DNA of 64,000 nt from Lysobacteraceae bacterium (GCA_021299185.1 JAJTHZ010000067.1:1-64000); one strand, 5' to 3'; shown: positions 33,417-48,515, counted from the first letter of the stretch. The notes: a model not told the origin generated them from the letters alone. A program made the numbers and translations.

Positions 33417-35561
33417 ATGCGGGTCCCCGCATTCATCGAGCCGATCGCCGCGCGATTCCGCGGCCGACCGGACTCCGAACACCAGCAGGCCTTCGTCCGG
33501 CTGGCGATCGCCGTACTGTTGCTCGCCTACCTGGGCTGGCTGGCTATCCGCTATGGCTTCGACTCGGGCGAACTGGCGCTGGTGTTCGCCATCATGGCGG
33601 CGGAAACCGCGCTCGCCGCCGGGCTGCTGGTGGCCATCGCGCTGCGACCCGGCCGCTCGGACGCGCGACGCATCATCGGCATGCTCGGCGACTACGCCAC
33701 CCTGGCCGGGGTGATGACGATTCACGGCCGCGAACTGGCGCCGCTGTACATCATCTATCTCTGGACCACGATCGGGAACGGCCTGCGCTACGGCGTGCGC
33801 TTCCTGGCCGGCGCGACCGCGCTGGCATGCGGCTCCTTCCTGGTGGTGATCCTCGCCAACACCTGGTGGCAGCAGCAGCCCTACCTCGCCTGGGGCCTGT
33901 TCATCGGCCTGGTCGCGATCCCGCTCTACCAGCGCAGCCTGCTCAACGCGCTGACCCGCGCGATGGAAGAGGCGCGGCAGGCGAACGAGGCCAAGAGCCG
34001 CTTCCTGGCCAACATGAGCCACGAGTTCCGCACCCCGCTCAACGGCATCGTCGGCATGAGCGACCTGCTCGCCGGCACCCGCCTCACCCCGGAGCAGCGC
34101 GAGTGCGTGGACGTGATGCAGGCCTCGGCCCGCTCGCTGCTGATGCTGGTCGAGGACGTGCTCGACATCACGGCGATCGAAAGCGGCAAGCTGCAGCGCA
34201 AGGATGGCCCGTTCCGCCTGCGCGAGATCGCGCGTGGCGTGTCGATCATGCTGCAGCCGATGGCCACCGAAAAGAACCTGCGCTTCTCGACACGGTTCAG
34301 CGACGACGTGCCCGACGCGCTGGTCGGCGACGCGCCGCACCTGCGGCAGGTGCTGGTCAACCTGCTGCACAACGCGATCAAGTTCACCGACGCGGGTTCG
34401 GTCGAACTGTCGGTGTCGCGACTGCTCGAGGCCGACGGCGCCACGCGCCTGCGCTTCGAAGTCGTCGATACCGGCCCCGGCGTCCCCGACCCGATCAAGG
34501 CGCGCATCTTCGAGGCCTTCGAACAGGGCGACCCGAGCATCTCGCGCCGCTTCGGCGGCAGCGGGCTCGGCACCACCATCGCGCGCACGCTGGTGGAACT
34601 GCTCGGCGGCCGCATCGGCCTCGAGGACAACCCCGGCGGCGGCACGCGGTTCTGGTTCGAATTGCCGTTCCAGCGCGACGCGACCGCGGACGGCCAGCCG
34701 GTCCAACCCACCGGCAACGTGATCGCGTTCGACGACCCGTTCGTGCGCCACCGGGCGCGCGTGCGGACCCTGCGCGTGCTGGTGGCCGACGACCAGCCGG
34801 CCAACCAGCTCGTGCTGCACCGCCTGCTCGAGCGCGCCGGGCACCGGCCCGAGGTGGTGGGCGACGGCGAATCGCTGCTCGACCGCCTGGCCGAGGGCGG
34901 CTACGACGCCGTGGTGCTCGACGTGCACATGCCGGGCACGTCGGGCATCGACGTGATCAAGCAGGCACGCTACCTCGAGATGGGCGCGCGGCGCACGCCG
35001 CTGATCGCGCTCACCGCGGATGCGACGCCCGACACGCGCCAGGCGGCGCAGCAGGCGGGCGTGTCGGTGTTCCTGACCAAGCCGGTGGTGGCCGCGGAGC
35101 TGCTCGACGCACTGGCCAGCGTCGCCGGCGACGGTGCGCCGCTGCCCGCGAGCGAGCCGGTGCGGATGCCGCGCGAGGCGGTCGTGCTCGACGAGAGCGT
35201 GCTGGCGGAACTCGCCTCGCTGCGTCTCGGCGGCGACTTCGTGCAGAAGTTCGTCGAGCAGTGCCTGCGCGATGCCGCGCGTTGCCTCGGCGACGTCGAG
35301 ACCTGCGCGCAGCGCGGCGACTGGGACGGGGTGCGCGATGCCTGCCACGCCGCCAAGGGCGTGGCGGGCAACATGGGGGCTTCGCAACTGGCCGCCGCAT
35401 GCAGCGAGGGCATGCGGCCCAACCGCTCCGACCTGCCGAAGGAGTGGCGGTCCTACCTGCGCTCCCTGCACGAGCACCTGGCGCGGGTCAGGCTGCGCGC
35501 GCCCGAGGCGCTGCAGCGCCTGCAGGAACTGGCCGATCCCGGCGACCGCGGAAAAGCCTGA
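33417..35561 (+). CDS. rpfC: RpfC: hybrid sensor kinase for DSF
   Basis: 714 residues, ATG at 33417 with a GAGG site before it. The N-terminal tail contains GRPDSEH (residues 16-22), matching the GRADSEH of the DSF-binding tail in X. campestris RpfC. Five membrane helices follow (residues about 25-180). The kinase His is His202 ([12 protein letters not shown]), followed by a Bergerat ATPase ([25 protein letters not shown]). The receiver has Asp502 (VVLDVHMPG). The HPt domain has His644 ([13 protein letters not shown]). It senses DSF and passes phosphate to RpfG; at low DSF it also restrains RpfF. There is no rpfH between rpfG and rpfC. The last codons lie 18 bp from the end of convergent rpfF. 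Confidence 0.95.
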   Translation: MRVPAFIEPIAARFRGRPDSEHQQAFVRLAIAVLLLAYLGWLAIRYGFDSGELALVFAIMAAETALAAGLLVAIALRPGRSDARRIIGMLGDYATLAGVMTIHGRELAPLYIIYLWTTIGNGLRYGVRFLAGATALACGSFLVVILANTWWQQQPYLAWGLFIGLVAIPLYQRSLLNALTRAMEEARQANEAKSRFLANMSHEFRTPLNGIVGMSDLLAGTRLTPEQRECVDVMQASARSLLMLVEDVLDITAIESGKLQRKDGPFRLREIARGVSIMLQPMATEKNLRFSTRFSDDVPDALVGDAPHLRQVLVNLLHNAIKFTDAGSVELSVSRLLEADGATRLRFEVVDTGPGVPDPIKARIFEAFEQGDPSISRRFGGSGLGTTIARTLVELLGGRIGLEDNPGGGTRFWFELPFQRDATADGQPVQPTGNVIAFDDPFVRHRARVRTLRVLVADDQPANQLVLHRLLERAGHRPEVVGDGESLLDRLAEGGYDAVVLDVHMPGTSGIDVIKQARYLEMGARRTPLIALTADATPDTRQAAQQAGVSVFLTKPVVAAELLDALASVAGDGAPLPASEPVRMPREAVVLDESVLAELASLRLGGDFVQKFVEQCLRDAARCLGDVETCAQRGDWDGVRDACHAAKGVAGNMGASQLAAACSEGMRPNRSDLPKEWRSYLRSLHEHLARVRLRAPEALQRLQELADPGDRGKA

Positions 35562-35579
35562 GCCGCGGCCACCGTGCCG

Positions 35580-36497
35580 TCAACGCGCCAGGGTGGCCCC
35601 CGCCTCGGCGTCGCCCACGAAGCGCTTGCGCTGCGCCCGCACCAGCCGCTCCATCGTCGCCAGCGCCTTGTCGCCGAGGCCGAGCGCGGTATCGACCCAC
35701 ACCTCGGTCACCGCGTCCAGTTCCGACCGCGGCACCGGCTGGACCAGGTCGCGCACCGTGCGCATGGCACGCCGCGCGCTGGGGATGCGCCGGTTGCGCC
35801 GCATGACCTCGCGTGCAGCGTCGAGTCCCTCGCCGCGCGGGACGAGGATGTCGACCACGCCCATGCGATGCAGCTCCTCGGCGCCGTAGACGCGACCATC
35901 GAGCATCATCCGTTCCGCCTGCGCGGCCGGAATGCGCCGGCTCAGGAACGAGAACGCACCCATGCCGGGGAACAGGTCGAACAGCACCTCCGGGAAGCCC
36001 ATGCCGGTGCCCTCCTCGGCGATCAGGGTGTTGCAGCACAGGGCCGCCTCGAAACCGCCGCCCAGCGCATCGCCCTGCACCACGGCGATGGTGTGCACCG
36101 GGGCCGCCGACAAGCGATGGAAGCCGACCGCGACGTCGATGCAGCGACGCGCGTAGGCGAGCAGGGTGGCGCGGTCGCGCTGGCGGATCAACTGCGCGAA
36201 CAGCGCGAGGTCGCCACCGAGGTTGAACACTGGCTGGTCGGATGCCAGCACGAGATGCGCCAGCGGCTCCTCGTCGGATTCCGCGCACACGCGCTCGATG
36301 CGGCGCGCCGTCCAGGCCTGGAACGCGGCGAGATCCTCCAGCAGCGCGCCCGAGAAGCACGGCCGCGACGGCGGCTCACCCGCTCGCGGCGCGGGGTGCA
36401 TGTGGCACCAATACGCGTGCTGCTCCGCCTCGACGGCGGCGCGCACGGTTCGGAACGTGGGCAACGGATCGCGATGCAGCAGTTCGACATTGGTCAT
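35580..36497 (-). CDS. rpfF: RpfF: DSF synthase (crotonase family)
   Basis: 305 residues, ATG at 36497 preceded by a GAGGA site. Enoyl-CoA hydratase fold with oxyanion-hole segments HLVLASDQPVFNLGGDLALF and GDALGGGFEAAL. The two catalytic glutamates of DSF synthases are Glu150 (GGFEAAL) and Glu170 (GFPEVLF), 20 residues apart as in X. campestris (Glu141/Glu161). The enzyme both dehydrates 3-hydroxyacyl-ACP and hydrolyses the thioester to release the cis-2-unsaturated fatty-acid signal. Converges with rpfC. Unlike in Xanthomonas it is not adjacent to rpfB: dinB intervenes. Confidence 0.95.
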   Translation of the reverse strand: MTNVELLHRDPLPTFRTVRAAVEAEQHAYWCHMHPAPRAGEPPSRPCFSGALLEDLAAFQAWTARRIERVCAESDEEPLAHLVLASDQPVFNLGGDLALFAQLIRQRDRATLLAYARRCIDVAVGFHRLSAAPVHTIAVVQGDALGGGFEAALCCNTLIAEEGTGMGFPEVLFDLFPGMGAFSFLSRRIPAAQAERMMLDGRVYGAEELHRMGVVDILVPRGEGLDAAREVMRRNRRIPSARRAMRTVRDLVQPVPRSELDAVTEVWVDTALGLGDKALATMERLVRAQRKRFVGDAEAGATLAR

Positions 36498-36641
36498 GGC
36501 ACGGTCCTCACGGCAGGGGGGAGAGGGCTCTCGCGACGGGGCCGGGGTCCGTGGGACACGCCAGCCGTGGCGTCGCCGGCTACACTTTGACACACCTTGG
36601 GGCCCCAGCAATTGGCGTGCCCCACGTGAAGAACCCATCAC

Positions 36642-37823
36642 ATGGAACGCCAAAACGCTGTGATCCACGTCGACATGGACGCGTTCTACGCGTCCGTCGA
36701 ACAGATGGACCGGCCGGAATGGAGAGGGCGCCCGGTCATCGTCGGTGGCGCGGGACCGCGCGGCGTGGTGGCGACCGCCAGCTACGAGGCCCGCCGTTTC
36801 GGGGTGCGCTCGGCGATGCCGGGCGCGACCGCTCGCCGACTCTGCCCGGAAGGCATCTTCGTCGCCCCGCGCATGGACCGCTACGCGGAGGTGTCGGCGG
36901 CGGTGTTCGAGGTGCTGCACGGGTTCACGCCGCTGGTCGAAGGACTTTCGCTGGACGAGGCGTTCCTCGACGTCACCGCCAGCCTGCGCCTGCTCGGGCC
37001 GCTGCCGGGGATCGGACCCCGGGTGCGCGCGGCGGTCCGTGAGCGGACGGGACTGCCGTGCTCGGTCGGGATGGCCCACAACAAGCTGCTGGCCAAACTG
37101 GCCACCGAACTCGCCAAGCCCGACGGGACCTTCCACCTCGCGCCCGAGGACGTGCACGCCGTCCTCGACCCCCTGCCGGTGGGCCGCCTGTGGACCATCG
37201 GCGCGGTGGCCGCGGAGCGCTTGGCCGACGTCGGGATCCGCACCATCGGGGCCTTGCGCACGGCCGACCCGCGGCTCGCGGCGCGCGCGCTCGGCAACCA
37301 CGCCGCCACAGCGCAACGCCTGGCGGCCGGGATCGACGACCGCCCGGTGGTGCCGGATCGCGACGGCAAGGCGATCGGTGCCGAACACACCTTCGACGAC
37401 GATCTGCGCACGCTGGACGCCGCGCGCGGCTGGCTGATGCGGCTCGCGGAGCGCGTCGGCGAACGCGCGCGGGCGAGTGGCGCCAGCGGTCGCACGGTGA
37501 CGGTGAAACTGCGCACTCCGCCGTTCGAGACCAGCACGCGCCAGGCGACGCTGCCGGAAGCGACGGCCGCCACCGCCGACATCTACGGGGCGGGCGAGCG
37601 CCTGCTGTCGCGCTGGTGGCGCGAGGTCCCGGGCCGGCGGCTGCGCCTGCTCGGGATCTCCCTTTCCGGTTTCGAGCAGGCCGCGGGGCCCGCCCAGGAT
37701 TCGCTGTTCGCGCCACGCCGCCGAGGCGCAGGATCCGATCCGGTGCTGGACCGGATCAACGAACGCTTCGGGCGCGGCGCGATCCGTCGCGCCCGCGGCC
37801 TGCCCGCGGACGACGACGGCTGA
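36642..37823 (+). CDS. dinB: DNA polymerase IV (DinB, Y family)
   Basis: 393 residues, ATG at 36642. Y-family signature IHVDMDAFYASVEQMDRPEWRGRPVIVGG at the N-terminus, catalytic acidic pair in GLSLDEAFLDVT, helix-hairpin-helix region and little-finger domain. The C-terminus ends without an obvious QLxLF clamp motif; a QDSLFAP segment near residue 353 may serve. It copies across damaged bases with low fidelity. It is divergent from rpfF and convergent with rpfB, sitting inside the rpf cluster. A TTGACA at 36587-36592 could be its -35. No LexA box was recognised. Confidence 0.93.
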   Translation: MERQNAVIHVDMDAFYASVEQMDRPEWRGRPVIVGGAGPRGVVATASYEARRFGVRSAMPGATARRLCPEGIFVAPRMDRYAEVSAAVFEVLHGFTPLVEGLSLDEAFLDVTASLRLLGPLPGIGPRVRAAVRERTGLPCSVGMAHNKLLAKLATELAKPDGTFHLAPEDVHAVLDPLPVGRLWTIGAVAAERLADVGIRTIGALRTADPRLAARALGNHAATAQRLAAGIDDRPVVPDRDGKAIGAEHTFDDDLRTLDAARGWLMRLAERVGERARASGASGRTVTVKLRTPPFETSTRQATLPEATAATADIYGAGERLLSRWWREVPGRRLRLLGISLSGFEQAAGPAQDSLFAPRRRGAGSDPVLDRINERFGRGAIRRARGLPADDDG

Positions 37824-37833
37824 GCGGCTGCGT

Positions 37834-39513
37834 TCAGCCGGCCTTGGGCGCGCTGTCGCGCAGTTCGCGGCGCAGGATCTTGCCGACGTTGGTCTTCGGC
37901 AGCGAATCGCGGAACTCGACGTAGCGCGGCTGCTTGTAGCCGGTCAGCGACGCCTTGCAGTGGGTGCGGATGTCGTCGGCGGTGAGCGCCGGGTCTTTCT
38001 TGACGATCACGACCTTGACCGCCTCGCCCGACTTGTCGTCCGGCACGCCGACCGCGGCCACCTCGAGCACGCCGGGGTGGGTGGCGATCACGTCCTCGAT
38101 CTCGTTCGGGTACACGTTGAAGCCCGAGACCAGGATCATGTCCTTCTTGCGGTCGACGATGTAGAAGAAGCCGTTCTCGTCCATCCGCCCGATGTCGCCG
38201 GTGCGCAGCCAGCCGTCGGCGCCGAGCACCTTGGTGGTTTCCTCCGGACGCTGCCAGTAGCCACGCATCACCTGCGGGCCGCGGATGCAGATCTCGCCGA
38301 TCTCGCCGATGCCTTTGATGTTGCCGTCGTCGTCCTGGATGCTCAGTTCGGTCGAGGGCGCGGGGACCCCGATCGAACCGTTGTAGTCGGCGCCGAGCAC
38401 GTTGACCGTCGCCACCGGCGCGCTCTCGGTCATGCCATAGCCTTCGATCAGCGCGCAGCCGGTGACCTTCTTCCAGCGCTCGGCCACCGCGCGCTGCACC
38501 GCCATGCCGCCGCCGAACGACATCCGCAGGCGGCTGAAGTCCACCTGGTCGAAGCCCGGCGTGTTGAGCAGGCCGTTGAACAGCGTGTTGACGCCGGTGA
38601 TGCCGGTGAACTTCAGGGTCGAGATCTCCTTCACGAAGCCCGCCATGTCGCGCGGGTTGGTGATCAGCACGTTGAGGCCGCCGACCTTCATGAAGACCAG
38701 GCAATTACAGGTCAGCGCGAAGATGTGGTACAGCGGCAGCGCGGTGATCATCACCTCCTCGCCGACCTTGATCGACGAGCCGAACCAGGCCCCGACCTGC
38801 TGCATGTTGGCCACCATGTTGCGGTGGGTCAGCATCGCGCCCTTGGCCACGCCCGTGGTCCCGCCGGTGTACTGCAGGAAGGCGATGTCCTCGGGACCGA
38901 CGTCGGCCTGCGGCAACCGTGCGGCGGCGCCCCGCTTGAGCGCATCCTTGAAGCGCACCGCGCCCGGGATGTCGAAGTCGGGCACCAGCTTCTTGACGTG
39001 GCGCACCACGAAGTTGGTGATCGCCGCCTTGGGAAAACCCAGCATGTCGCCCAGCGCCGTGGTGACCACGGTGCGTACCTTGGTCTCCGGCAGCACTTCC
39101 TGCACCACCGACGCGAAGTTGTCGAGCACCACGATGGCGGCGGCGCCGGAGTCGTTGAGTTGGTGCTTGAGTTCGCGCGCCGTGTACATCGGGTTGGTGT
39201 TGACCACCGTGAGGCCCGCGCGCAGCACGCCGAACAGCGCCACCGGGTACTGCAGGACGTTGGGCAGCATGATCGCGACCCGGTCGCCCTTCTTGAGCTT
39301 GAGGTCGTTCAGCAGGAAGCTGCCGAACGCCGCGCTCTCGCGATCGATCTCGGCATACGACATGGTGCGGCCCATGTTCGAGAACGCAGGGCGCGAGCCG
39401 AACTGGGCGAACGACTCGGCGAGCATCGCCGCGACCGACGGGTAAGCACCGACGTCGACTTCGGACGGGGTACCCTTCGGGTAGGTCTTCAACCAGATCT
39501 TCTCGGCGCCCAT
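37834..39513 (-). CDS. rpfB: RpfB: long-chain fatty acyl-CoA ligase
   Basis: 559 residues, ATG at 39513 giving MGAEKIWLKTYPKGTPSEV; upstream in-frame starts extend outside the family. Adenylate-forming enzyme: P-loop FLQYTGGTTGVAKGAM, FGGGMAVQ, IEGYGMTESAP, hinge WLRTGDIGRMDENGFFYIVDRKKDMILVSGFNVYP and catalytic Lys in PKTNVGKILRRELR. It activates free fatty acids. In Xanthomonas it recycles or turns over DSF and replaces FadD. It converges with dinB, leaving 10 bp between stops, so it cannot share a transcript with rpfF, and it must have its own promoter upstream of 39513. Confidence 0.92.
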   Translation of the reverse strand: MGAEKIWLKTYPKGTPSEVDVGAYPSVAAMLAESFAQFGSRPAFSNMGRTMSYAEIDRESAAFGSFLLNDLKLKKGDRVAIMLPNVLQYPVALFGVLRAGLTVVNTNPMYTARELKHQLNDSGAAAIVVLDNFASVVQEVLPETKVRTVVTTALGDMLGFPKAAITNFVVRHVKKLVPDFDIPGAVRFKDALKRGAAARLPQADVGPEDIAFLQYTGGTTGVAKGAMLTHRNMVANMQQVGAWFGSSIKVGEEVMITALPLYHIFALTCNCLVFMKVGGLNVLITNPRDMAGFVKEISTLKFTGITGVNTLFNGLLNTPGFDQVDFSRLRMSFGGGMAVQRAVAERWKKVTGCALIEGYGMTESAPVATVNVLGADYNGSIGVPAPSTELSIQDDDGNIKGIGEIGEICIRGPQVMRGYWQRPEETTKVLGADGWLRTGDIGRMDENGFFYIVDRKKDMILVSGFNVYPNEIEDVIATHPGVLEVAAVGVPDDKSGEAVKVVIVKKDPALTADDIRTHCKASLTGYKQPRYVEFRDSLPKTNVGKILRRELRDSAPKAG

Positions 39514-39616
39514 GCGATTCCTCGACGTGTTGCCACAGCCCCTGGGAACGATCGTGCGGCGACGCAGCAAGCGTGCAGCAGATCGCGATATCCATCGGAT
39601 TCCAACACAGGCCTCC

Positions 39617-40060
39617 ATGGGTGACAAGCCGCGTTTCTGGGCTCTTCACGCGGTCTATGCAATCGCGCTCATCTTCCTGCTGACGGCATGCGCGAGCGAA
39701 GGACCGGAGGCCCGCCTGCGGGCCACGGTGGCCGCGATGGAGGCAGCCGTCGAGGCCAAGCAGCCGGGCGACTTCGTCGCCTACGTCACCGAGGACTTCA
39801 GCGGCGGCCGGGAGTCACTGGACCGCCGCACGCTGCGCGGCGTGCTGGCTTCGCAGATGATCGGCGCCGAGACGGTCGAGGTGGTGCTGAGCAGTCCGGA
39901 GATCACCCTGCACGGCGATCGCGCCACCCTGGTGGTGGATGCGACCGTGCTCGGCGGCAGGTACTTCCCCGATCGTGCCGAGCGCCTGCGGATCACCTCC
40001 GGCTGGCGCCTCGAGGACGGCGAGTGGCGGTGCTACACCGCCGATTGGGACCGGCCCTAG
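39617..40060 (+). CDS. Putative lipoprotein, NTF2-like
   Basis: 147 residues, ATG at 39617. Signal peptide with lipobox LLTAC (Cys about residue 25), then a helix-rich start (EARLRATVAAMEAAVEAKQPGDFVAYVTEDFSGG) and a curved sheet (VEVVLSSPEITLHGDRATLVVDATVLGG...GWRLEDGEWRCYTADWDRP). This alpha-beta order is that of the NTF2-like/SnoaL fold, often found as small outer-membrane lipoproteins. Position between rpfB and the aconitase gene gives no clear role. Convergent with acnA. Function unknown. Confidence 0.65.
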   Translation: MGDKPRFWALHAVYAIALIFLLTACASEGPEARLRATVAAMEAAVEAKQPGDFVAYVTEDFSGGRESLDRRTLRGVLASQMIGAETVEVVLSSPEITLHGDRATLVVDATVLGGRYFPDRAERLRITSGWRLEDGEWRCYTADWDRP

Positions 40061-40160
40061 CAGGTACCCACCCCCGCGTTGCTGGTTCGCGCGTCCGCCT
40101 TGCGGCCGGCCGCACAACCTGCGGCGCGGGGGCGGAGACTGGTTCAGAGGTTCCCTGGCG

Positions 40161-40190
40161 CCGGTGGGTGGCCGAACGACCACCCACCGG
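40161..40190 (-). terminator. Hairpin between the lipoprotein gene and acnA
   Basis: A perfect 11-bp stem with an eight-base loop (arms 40161-40171 and 40180-40190), 11 bp past the acnA stop and 100 bp past the convergent lipoprotein gene. It has no T run on either side, so it is terminator-like, possibly serving both strands. Confidence 0.45.
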
Positions 40191-40200
40191 TCGCGGCGCG

Positions 40201-42891
<2,691 letters not shown>

Positions 42892-43016
42892 GGGGGGTCT
42901 CCGTGCGCCGGCGGGCGCGTTCCTGGGCGGGATCGGCGGACCCGGGAGGACCCGCCGCAGCCGACGATTATCGCCGATCCCGGCAGGACCGGGAACTTGG
43001 CGATCGGATTGCGGTG

Positions 43017-43631
43017 TCAGCCGATGGTCGAACGCAGCTCGCGGGCGCGCGCGGCGAGTCGGCGGCGGCCGAAGAACAGCCGCAGGTGGTTGCCACCCAT
43101 CTGGCGCCACAGCACCGCGCCCCGCACGGCCGCCAGCAGGGCGGCGCGGATCCGCGCCACCACCTGCGGCTGGCTCAGGTGCACGCCGTTTCCCTGCACG
43201 ATGACGCGCGGCTTGAGCGTGCTGAGGGTCTCGCCATACAGGCCGCCGAGCCGCTCGGCCAGGCCGTCCGCGGCCAGTTCGCCGCGCCCGAGGTCGCGCG
43301 CCGCGGCCTCGATCCCGCGCCGCAGGCCGGCCAGCATCTCGGGCCGCCGGGCCAATTTGCGCTCGAGGTGCAGCACGGTGACGGCGATCCGGGTCGGCAT
43401 CGCCTCGCGGCCGCCGCCGGCGATCACGTCGCCGAACAGGTCGAGGCCGAGTCGCAGCCCCTCCAGGCCGCCGTAGACCGCAGCCGGCGTCGAGGCGTCG
43501 ATGCGCAGCACGCTGTCCAGGCTGGACTGCATCGCCGCCTCGTCGCATCGGCCCTCGTAGGCGAGGTCGACGACCAGCCGGGCGGCCTGCAGCACGCCCG
43601 CCAGCGCGATGACCTGGCCGTCCTCGTTCAT
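43017..43631 (-). CDS. hflD: HflD homologue
   Basis: 204 residues, ATG at 43631 overlapping the mnmA stop (ATGA). All-helical protein matching Hfl[59 protein letters not shown], and a C-terminal helical half. In E. coli HflD was described as a membrane-associated factor that counteracts lambda CII. Its normal cellular job is unclear. The nudJ-mnmA-hflD order is conserved in gammaproteobacteria; the purB that usually follows is replaced here by acnA. Confidence 0.9.
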   Translation of the reverse strand: MNEDGQVIALAGVLQAARLVVDLAYEGRCDEAAMQSSLDSVLRIDASTPAAVYGGLEGLRLGLDLFGDVIAGGGREAMPTRIAVTVLHLERKLARRPEMLAGLRRGIEAAARDLGRGELAADGLAERLGGLYGETLSTLKPRVIVQGNGVHLSQPQVVARIRAALLAAVRGAVLWRQMGGNHLRLFFGRRRLAARARELRSTIG

Positions 43632-44776
43632 GCCGCCCTCCCATCGCTGCGCCCGGCCGGAGCGGGCGGCGCATGCAAGCCGCCCCAGGCCGCATCGGTG
43701 GCCTCGATGGTCGCGCCCCCCAGGCAGCGTTCGCCGTCGTAGAACACCACCGACTGGCCCGGTGTCGCCGCGCGCTGCGGCACCTCGAAGTCGACCCAGA
43801 CCGCACCCGCGTCGTCGAGCGACACGGTGCAGGCCTGGTCCGGCTGTCGATAACGGATCTTCGCGGCGGCGGCGAAGCGCGTGGCCGGGGGCGTGCCGGC
43901 AACCCAGTGCGCCGTGCCCGCGCGCAGGCGACGCGCCATCAGGGCCGGGCTGTCGCGGTCCTGGTCGACCCAGAGCGTGTCGTCATCGATCGCCTTGCCG
44001 ACCACGTACCACGGCGCTTCCGAACGCCCGCGAACACCGCCGATGCCGAGCCCGCCGCGCTGGCCCAGGGTATGGAAGGCAAGTCCGTCATGGCTGCCGA
44101 TGCGGGTGCCGTCGAGCGCACGCACCGGGCCGGGGCGCGGCGCGATCCAGCGCGCGAGGAAGGCGCGGAAGTCGCGCTCGCCGATGAAGCAGATGCCGGT
44201 CGAATCCTTCTTGGCGTGGGTCGGCAACCCGGCCTCGGCGGCCAGCGCGCGCACCGCGGGCTTGCGCAGTTCACCCACCGGGAACTCGGTGCGGCCCAGC
44301 GCCTCGTGGCCGACGGCGTGCAGGAAGTAGGACTGGTCCTTGTCGTCGTCGAGCCCGCGCAGCAGGCAGGCGCGTCCCGCGTGCCGTCCGACCCGCGCAT
44401 AGTGGCCGGTCGCGATCCGGCCGGCACCGAGGTCCAGCGCGTGCTCGAGGAAGGTGCGGAACTTGATTTCCCGGTTGCACAGCACGTCCGGATTGGGCGT
44501 GCGACCCGCGCGGTGTTCGGCAAGGAAATGCTCGAACACGCCGTCCCAGTATTCGGTGGCGAAGTTGCGGGTGTGGAAGGCGATCCCGAGGCGCTCGGCC
44601 ACCGCGGCGGCATCGGCGGCATCGCGCTCGGCGGGGCAGGTGCCGTCGCGGTCGTCCTCCTCCCAGTTCTTCATGAACAGGCCGGCGACCGCCTCGCCGC
44701 GCTGCCGCAGCAGCAGGGCGGCGACCGAGGAATCGACGCCACCCGACAGTCCGACCACGATGGGATCACGGGCCAT
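43628..44776 (-). CDS. mnmA: tRNA-specific 2-thiouridylase MnmA
   Basis: 382 residues, ATG at 44776. PP-loop ATP pyrophosphatase motif [14 protein letters not shown] at the N-terminus. The catalytic cysteines are in [13 protein letters not shown] and [14 protein letters not shown]. The characteristic [10 protein letters not shown] and [11 protein letters not shown] segments are also present. It thiolates U34 of the tRNAs for Lys, Glu and Gln, improving decoding and frame maintenance. Upstream nudJ ends 8 bp before it and hflD overlaps its stop, so the three form an operon. Confidence 0.96.
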   Translation of the reverse strand: MARDPIVVGLSGGVDSSVAALLLRQRGEAVAGLFMKNWEEDDRDGTCPAERDAADAAAVAERLGIAFHTRNFATEYWDGVFEHFLAEHRAGRTPNPDVLCNREIKFRTFLEHALDLGAGRIATGHYARVGRHAGRACLLRGLDDDKDQSYFLHAVGHEALGRTEFPVGELRKPAVRALAAEAGLPTHAKKDSTGICFIGERDFRAFLARWIAPRPGPVRALDGTRIGSHDGLAFHTLGQRGGLGIGGVRGRSEAPWYVVGKAIDDDTLWVDQDRDSPALMARRLRAGTAHWVAGTPPATRFAAAAKIRYRQPDQACTVSLDDAGAVWVDFEVPQRAATPGQSVVFYDGERCLGGATIEATDAAWGGLHAPPAPAGRSDGRAA

Positions 44777-44784
44777 GGCGAGCC

Positions 44785-45258
44785 TCAGGCAGGCACCGCC
44801 GGCAGGCGGTGCAGCAGTGCCAGCGGCCAGCGTGCGCCGGCGAGATAGTCGTCGACCGCACGCAGCACCAGCGGGCTGCGCGGCGCGGCGGGCTGGCGCG
44901 CCGCCTCGTCGCGTCCGAGCCACACCGCGCGTTCGATGCCGGCGTCCAGCGGCCGCGCCGGGTCGTGTGACAGCGGCCGGGCGGCGAAGCAGAAGCGGAC
45001 GAACTCGGCGCCCTCGGCCGGGCTGCGCCACTGGTGGATCGCGACCAGGGCGGTCGGTTCGACCTGCCAGCCGGTCTCCTCCAGCGTCTCCCGCGCGGCG
45101 GCATCGACGAGGTCCTCGCCCGGATCGAGGTGCCCGGCCGGCTGGTTGAGCACCAGCACCCCGCGGATGCGCTCCTCGACGAACAGGAACCGGCCGTCGC
45201 GTTCGACCACGGTCGCCACGGTGACCACCGGGCGGCGCGGCGCGGGGCCCGCGTCCAT
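44785..45258 (-). CDS. nudJ: Nudix hydrolase, NudJ type
   Basis: 157 residues, ATG at 45258, overlapping by one base the stop of the upstream gene. The Nudix box is complete: [23 protein letters not shown] (G-x5-E-x7-REUxEE). The flanking segments [16 protein letters not shown] and LNQPAGHL are typical of the NudJ phosphatase group. In E. coli NudJ removes phosphate from nucleoside di-/triphosphates and from HMP-pyrophosphate (thiamin precursor). Placement before mnmA supports the NudJ assignment. Confidence 0.87.
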   Translation of the reverse strand: MDAGPAPRRPVVTVATVVERDGRFLFVEERIRGVLVLNQPAGHLDPGEDLVDAAARETLEETGWQVEPTALVAIHQWRSPAEGAEFVRFCFAARPLSHDPARPLDAGIERAVWLGRDEAARQPAAPRSPLVLRAVDDYLAGARWPLALLHRLPAVPA

Positions 45259-45722
45259 CAGTACTCGTCCTTGCCGGCGTTGACCTCTTTCTCCGCGGCG
45301 TCGGCGGCGCGTGCGGTGTACTCGAGCGCGTCGGCGAGTTCCTTCGGGTCGGCGTCGGCCGCGATGCGGGTCGCGAACAGCGCCATCGGGCCCTGCCGCG
45401 ACCACGCGCCCATGCGGGTGCGGGCGTTCAGTTCGAGCAGGCGGTTGGCCACCTCGGGCGGCAGCGCCATGGTGGCGCTGCGATAGCCCGCGGAAACCAG
45501 CTCGCGCACCTCGAGGGTCCCGTAGCCGGCGGTCGCCGAACGGACGACGACCACCTGGCTGCGCCCATCGGGCAGCACGAAGGCGACGCGGAAATCGCCC
45601 TGGTCGTCGACCTCGAAAGCCAGCCGCGCGCGTTCCAGCGCCTTCTCGATCCGGCGGTCGGATTGTGGTGCGGCCGAGGCGCCGGCGGCGCAGAGCAGGG
45701 CGGCGAGCAGCAGGATGCGCAC
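45258..45722 (-). CDS. Exported protein of unknown function
   Basis: 154 residues from GTG at 45722, chosen because a GAGG site lies ten bases upstream and the protein then starts with a clean signal peptide ([17 protein letters not shown], cleavage before APQSD). A longer ATG start at 45767 would bury the signal. The mature domain ([50 protein letters not shown]) has the strand and helix order of YbjN/type III secretion-chaperone-like folds. Function not known. First gene of the nudJ-mnmA-hflD operon. Confidence 0.65.
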   Translation of the reverse strand: MRILLLAALLCAAGASAAPQSDRRIEKALERARLAFEVDDQGDFRVAFVLPDGRSQVVVVRSATAGYGTLEVRELVSAGYRSATMALPPEVANRLLELNARTRMGAWSRQGPMALFATRIAADADPKELADALEYTARAADAAEKEVNAGKDEY

Positions 45723-45812
45723 GGATCTTGCACCTCGGGACCATGGCCCCATATCGGACAGGCGCAAGATGGTGCCCGGATCGCCGGGCCGCGTCCATTG
45801 CGCATTTCTTCA

Positions 45813-45840
45813 TTGTCCCTGGTCATCGCGCGCCTATACT
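45813..45840 (+). promoter_or_regulatory. Promoter of clpS-clpA
   Basis: TTGTCC (45813-45818) and TATACT (45835-45840) are separated by 16 bases. The -10 ends eight bases before the clpS ATG at 45849, so the transcript starts at or within one or two bases of the start codon, which means a leaderless or nearly leaderless clpS message. It is the best-matching sigma-70 promoter in the window. Confidence 0.65.
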
Positions 45841-45848
45841 CGACCCCC

Positions 45849-46202
45849 ATGGACCGCTTCATCATCCAGGCCGCCAGCGGCGGACCGGAGCGCGCGCAGG
45901 AGGAGCGCGACCGGGGCATCGCCGTCGAGGAAGCCCGACCCGGCCTGCAGAAGCCGCCGATGTACCAGGTGCTTCTGCTCAACGACGACTACACGCCGAT
46001 GGAGTTCGTCGTATCGGTCCTCGAGACGTTCTTCCAGATGGACCGCCAGAAGGCCACCCAGGTCATGCTCCACGTCCACACCCGCGGCAAGGGGGTGTGC
46101 GGCGTCTTCACCCGCGAGGTGGCCGAGACCAAGGTCACCCAGGTCAACGAGTTCTCGCGTTCGCACCAGCACCCGCTTCTCTGCACCATGGAGAAGATCT
46201 GA
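45849..46202 (+). CDS. clpS: ATP-dependent Clp protease adaptor ClpS
   Basis: 117 residues, ATG at 45849. Disordered N-terminal tail, then the ClpS core: [27 protein letters not shown] (substrate pocket with the N-D-D-x-T-x-M-x-F-V signature), [24 protein letters not shown], and the tail. ClpS recognises N-degron residues (Leu, Phe, Trp, Tyr) and hands substrates to ClpAP. The transferase that adds such residues, Aat, is encoded 9 kb away (54820-55554). 39 bp before clpA. Confidence 0.95.
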   Translation: MDRFIIQAASGGPERAQEERDRGIAVEEARPGLQKPPMYQVLLLNDDYTPMEFVVSVLETFFQMDRQKATQVMLHVHTRGKGVCGVFTREVAETKVTQVNEFSRSHQHPLLCTMEKI

Positions 46203-46241
46203 CCGCCGTCGCGCCACCCGCCCCCCGAGGAGGAGGCAGCC

Positions 46242-48515
<2,274 letters not shown>

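Noticed and set aside
36498-36641. LexA-controlled promoter for dinB
   Set aside because: No CTGT-N8-ACAG or xanthomonad-type LexA palindrome could be seen in the interval; only a TTGACA without a good -10.
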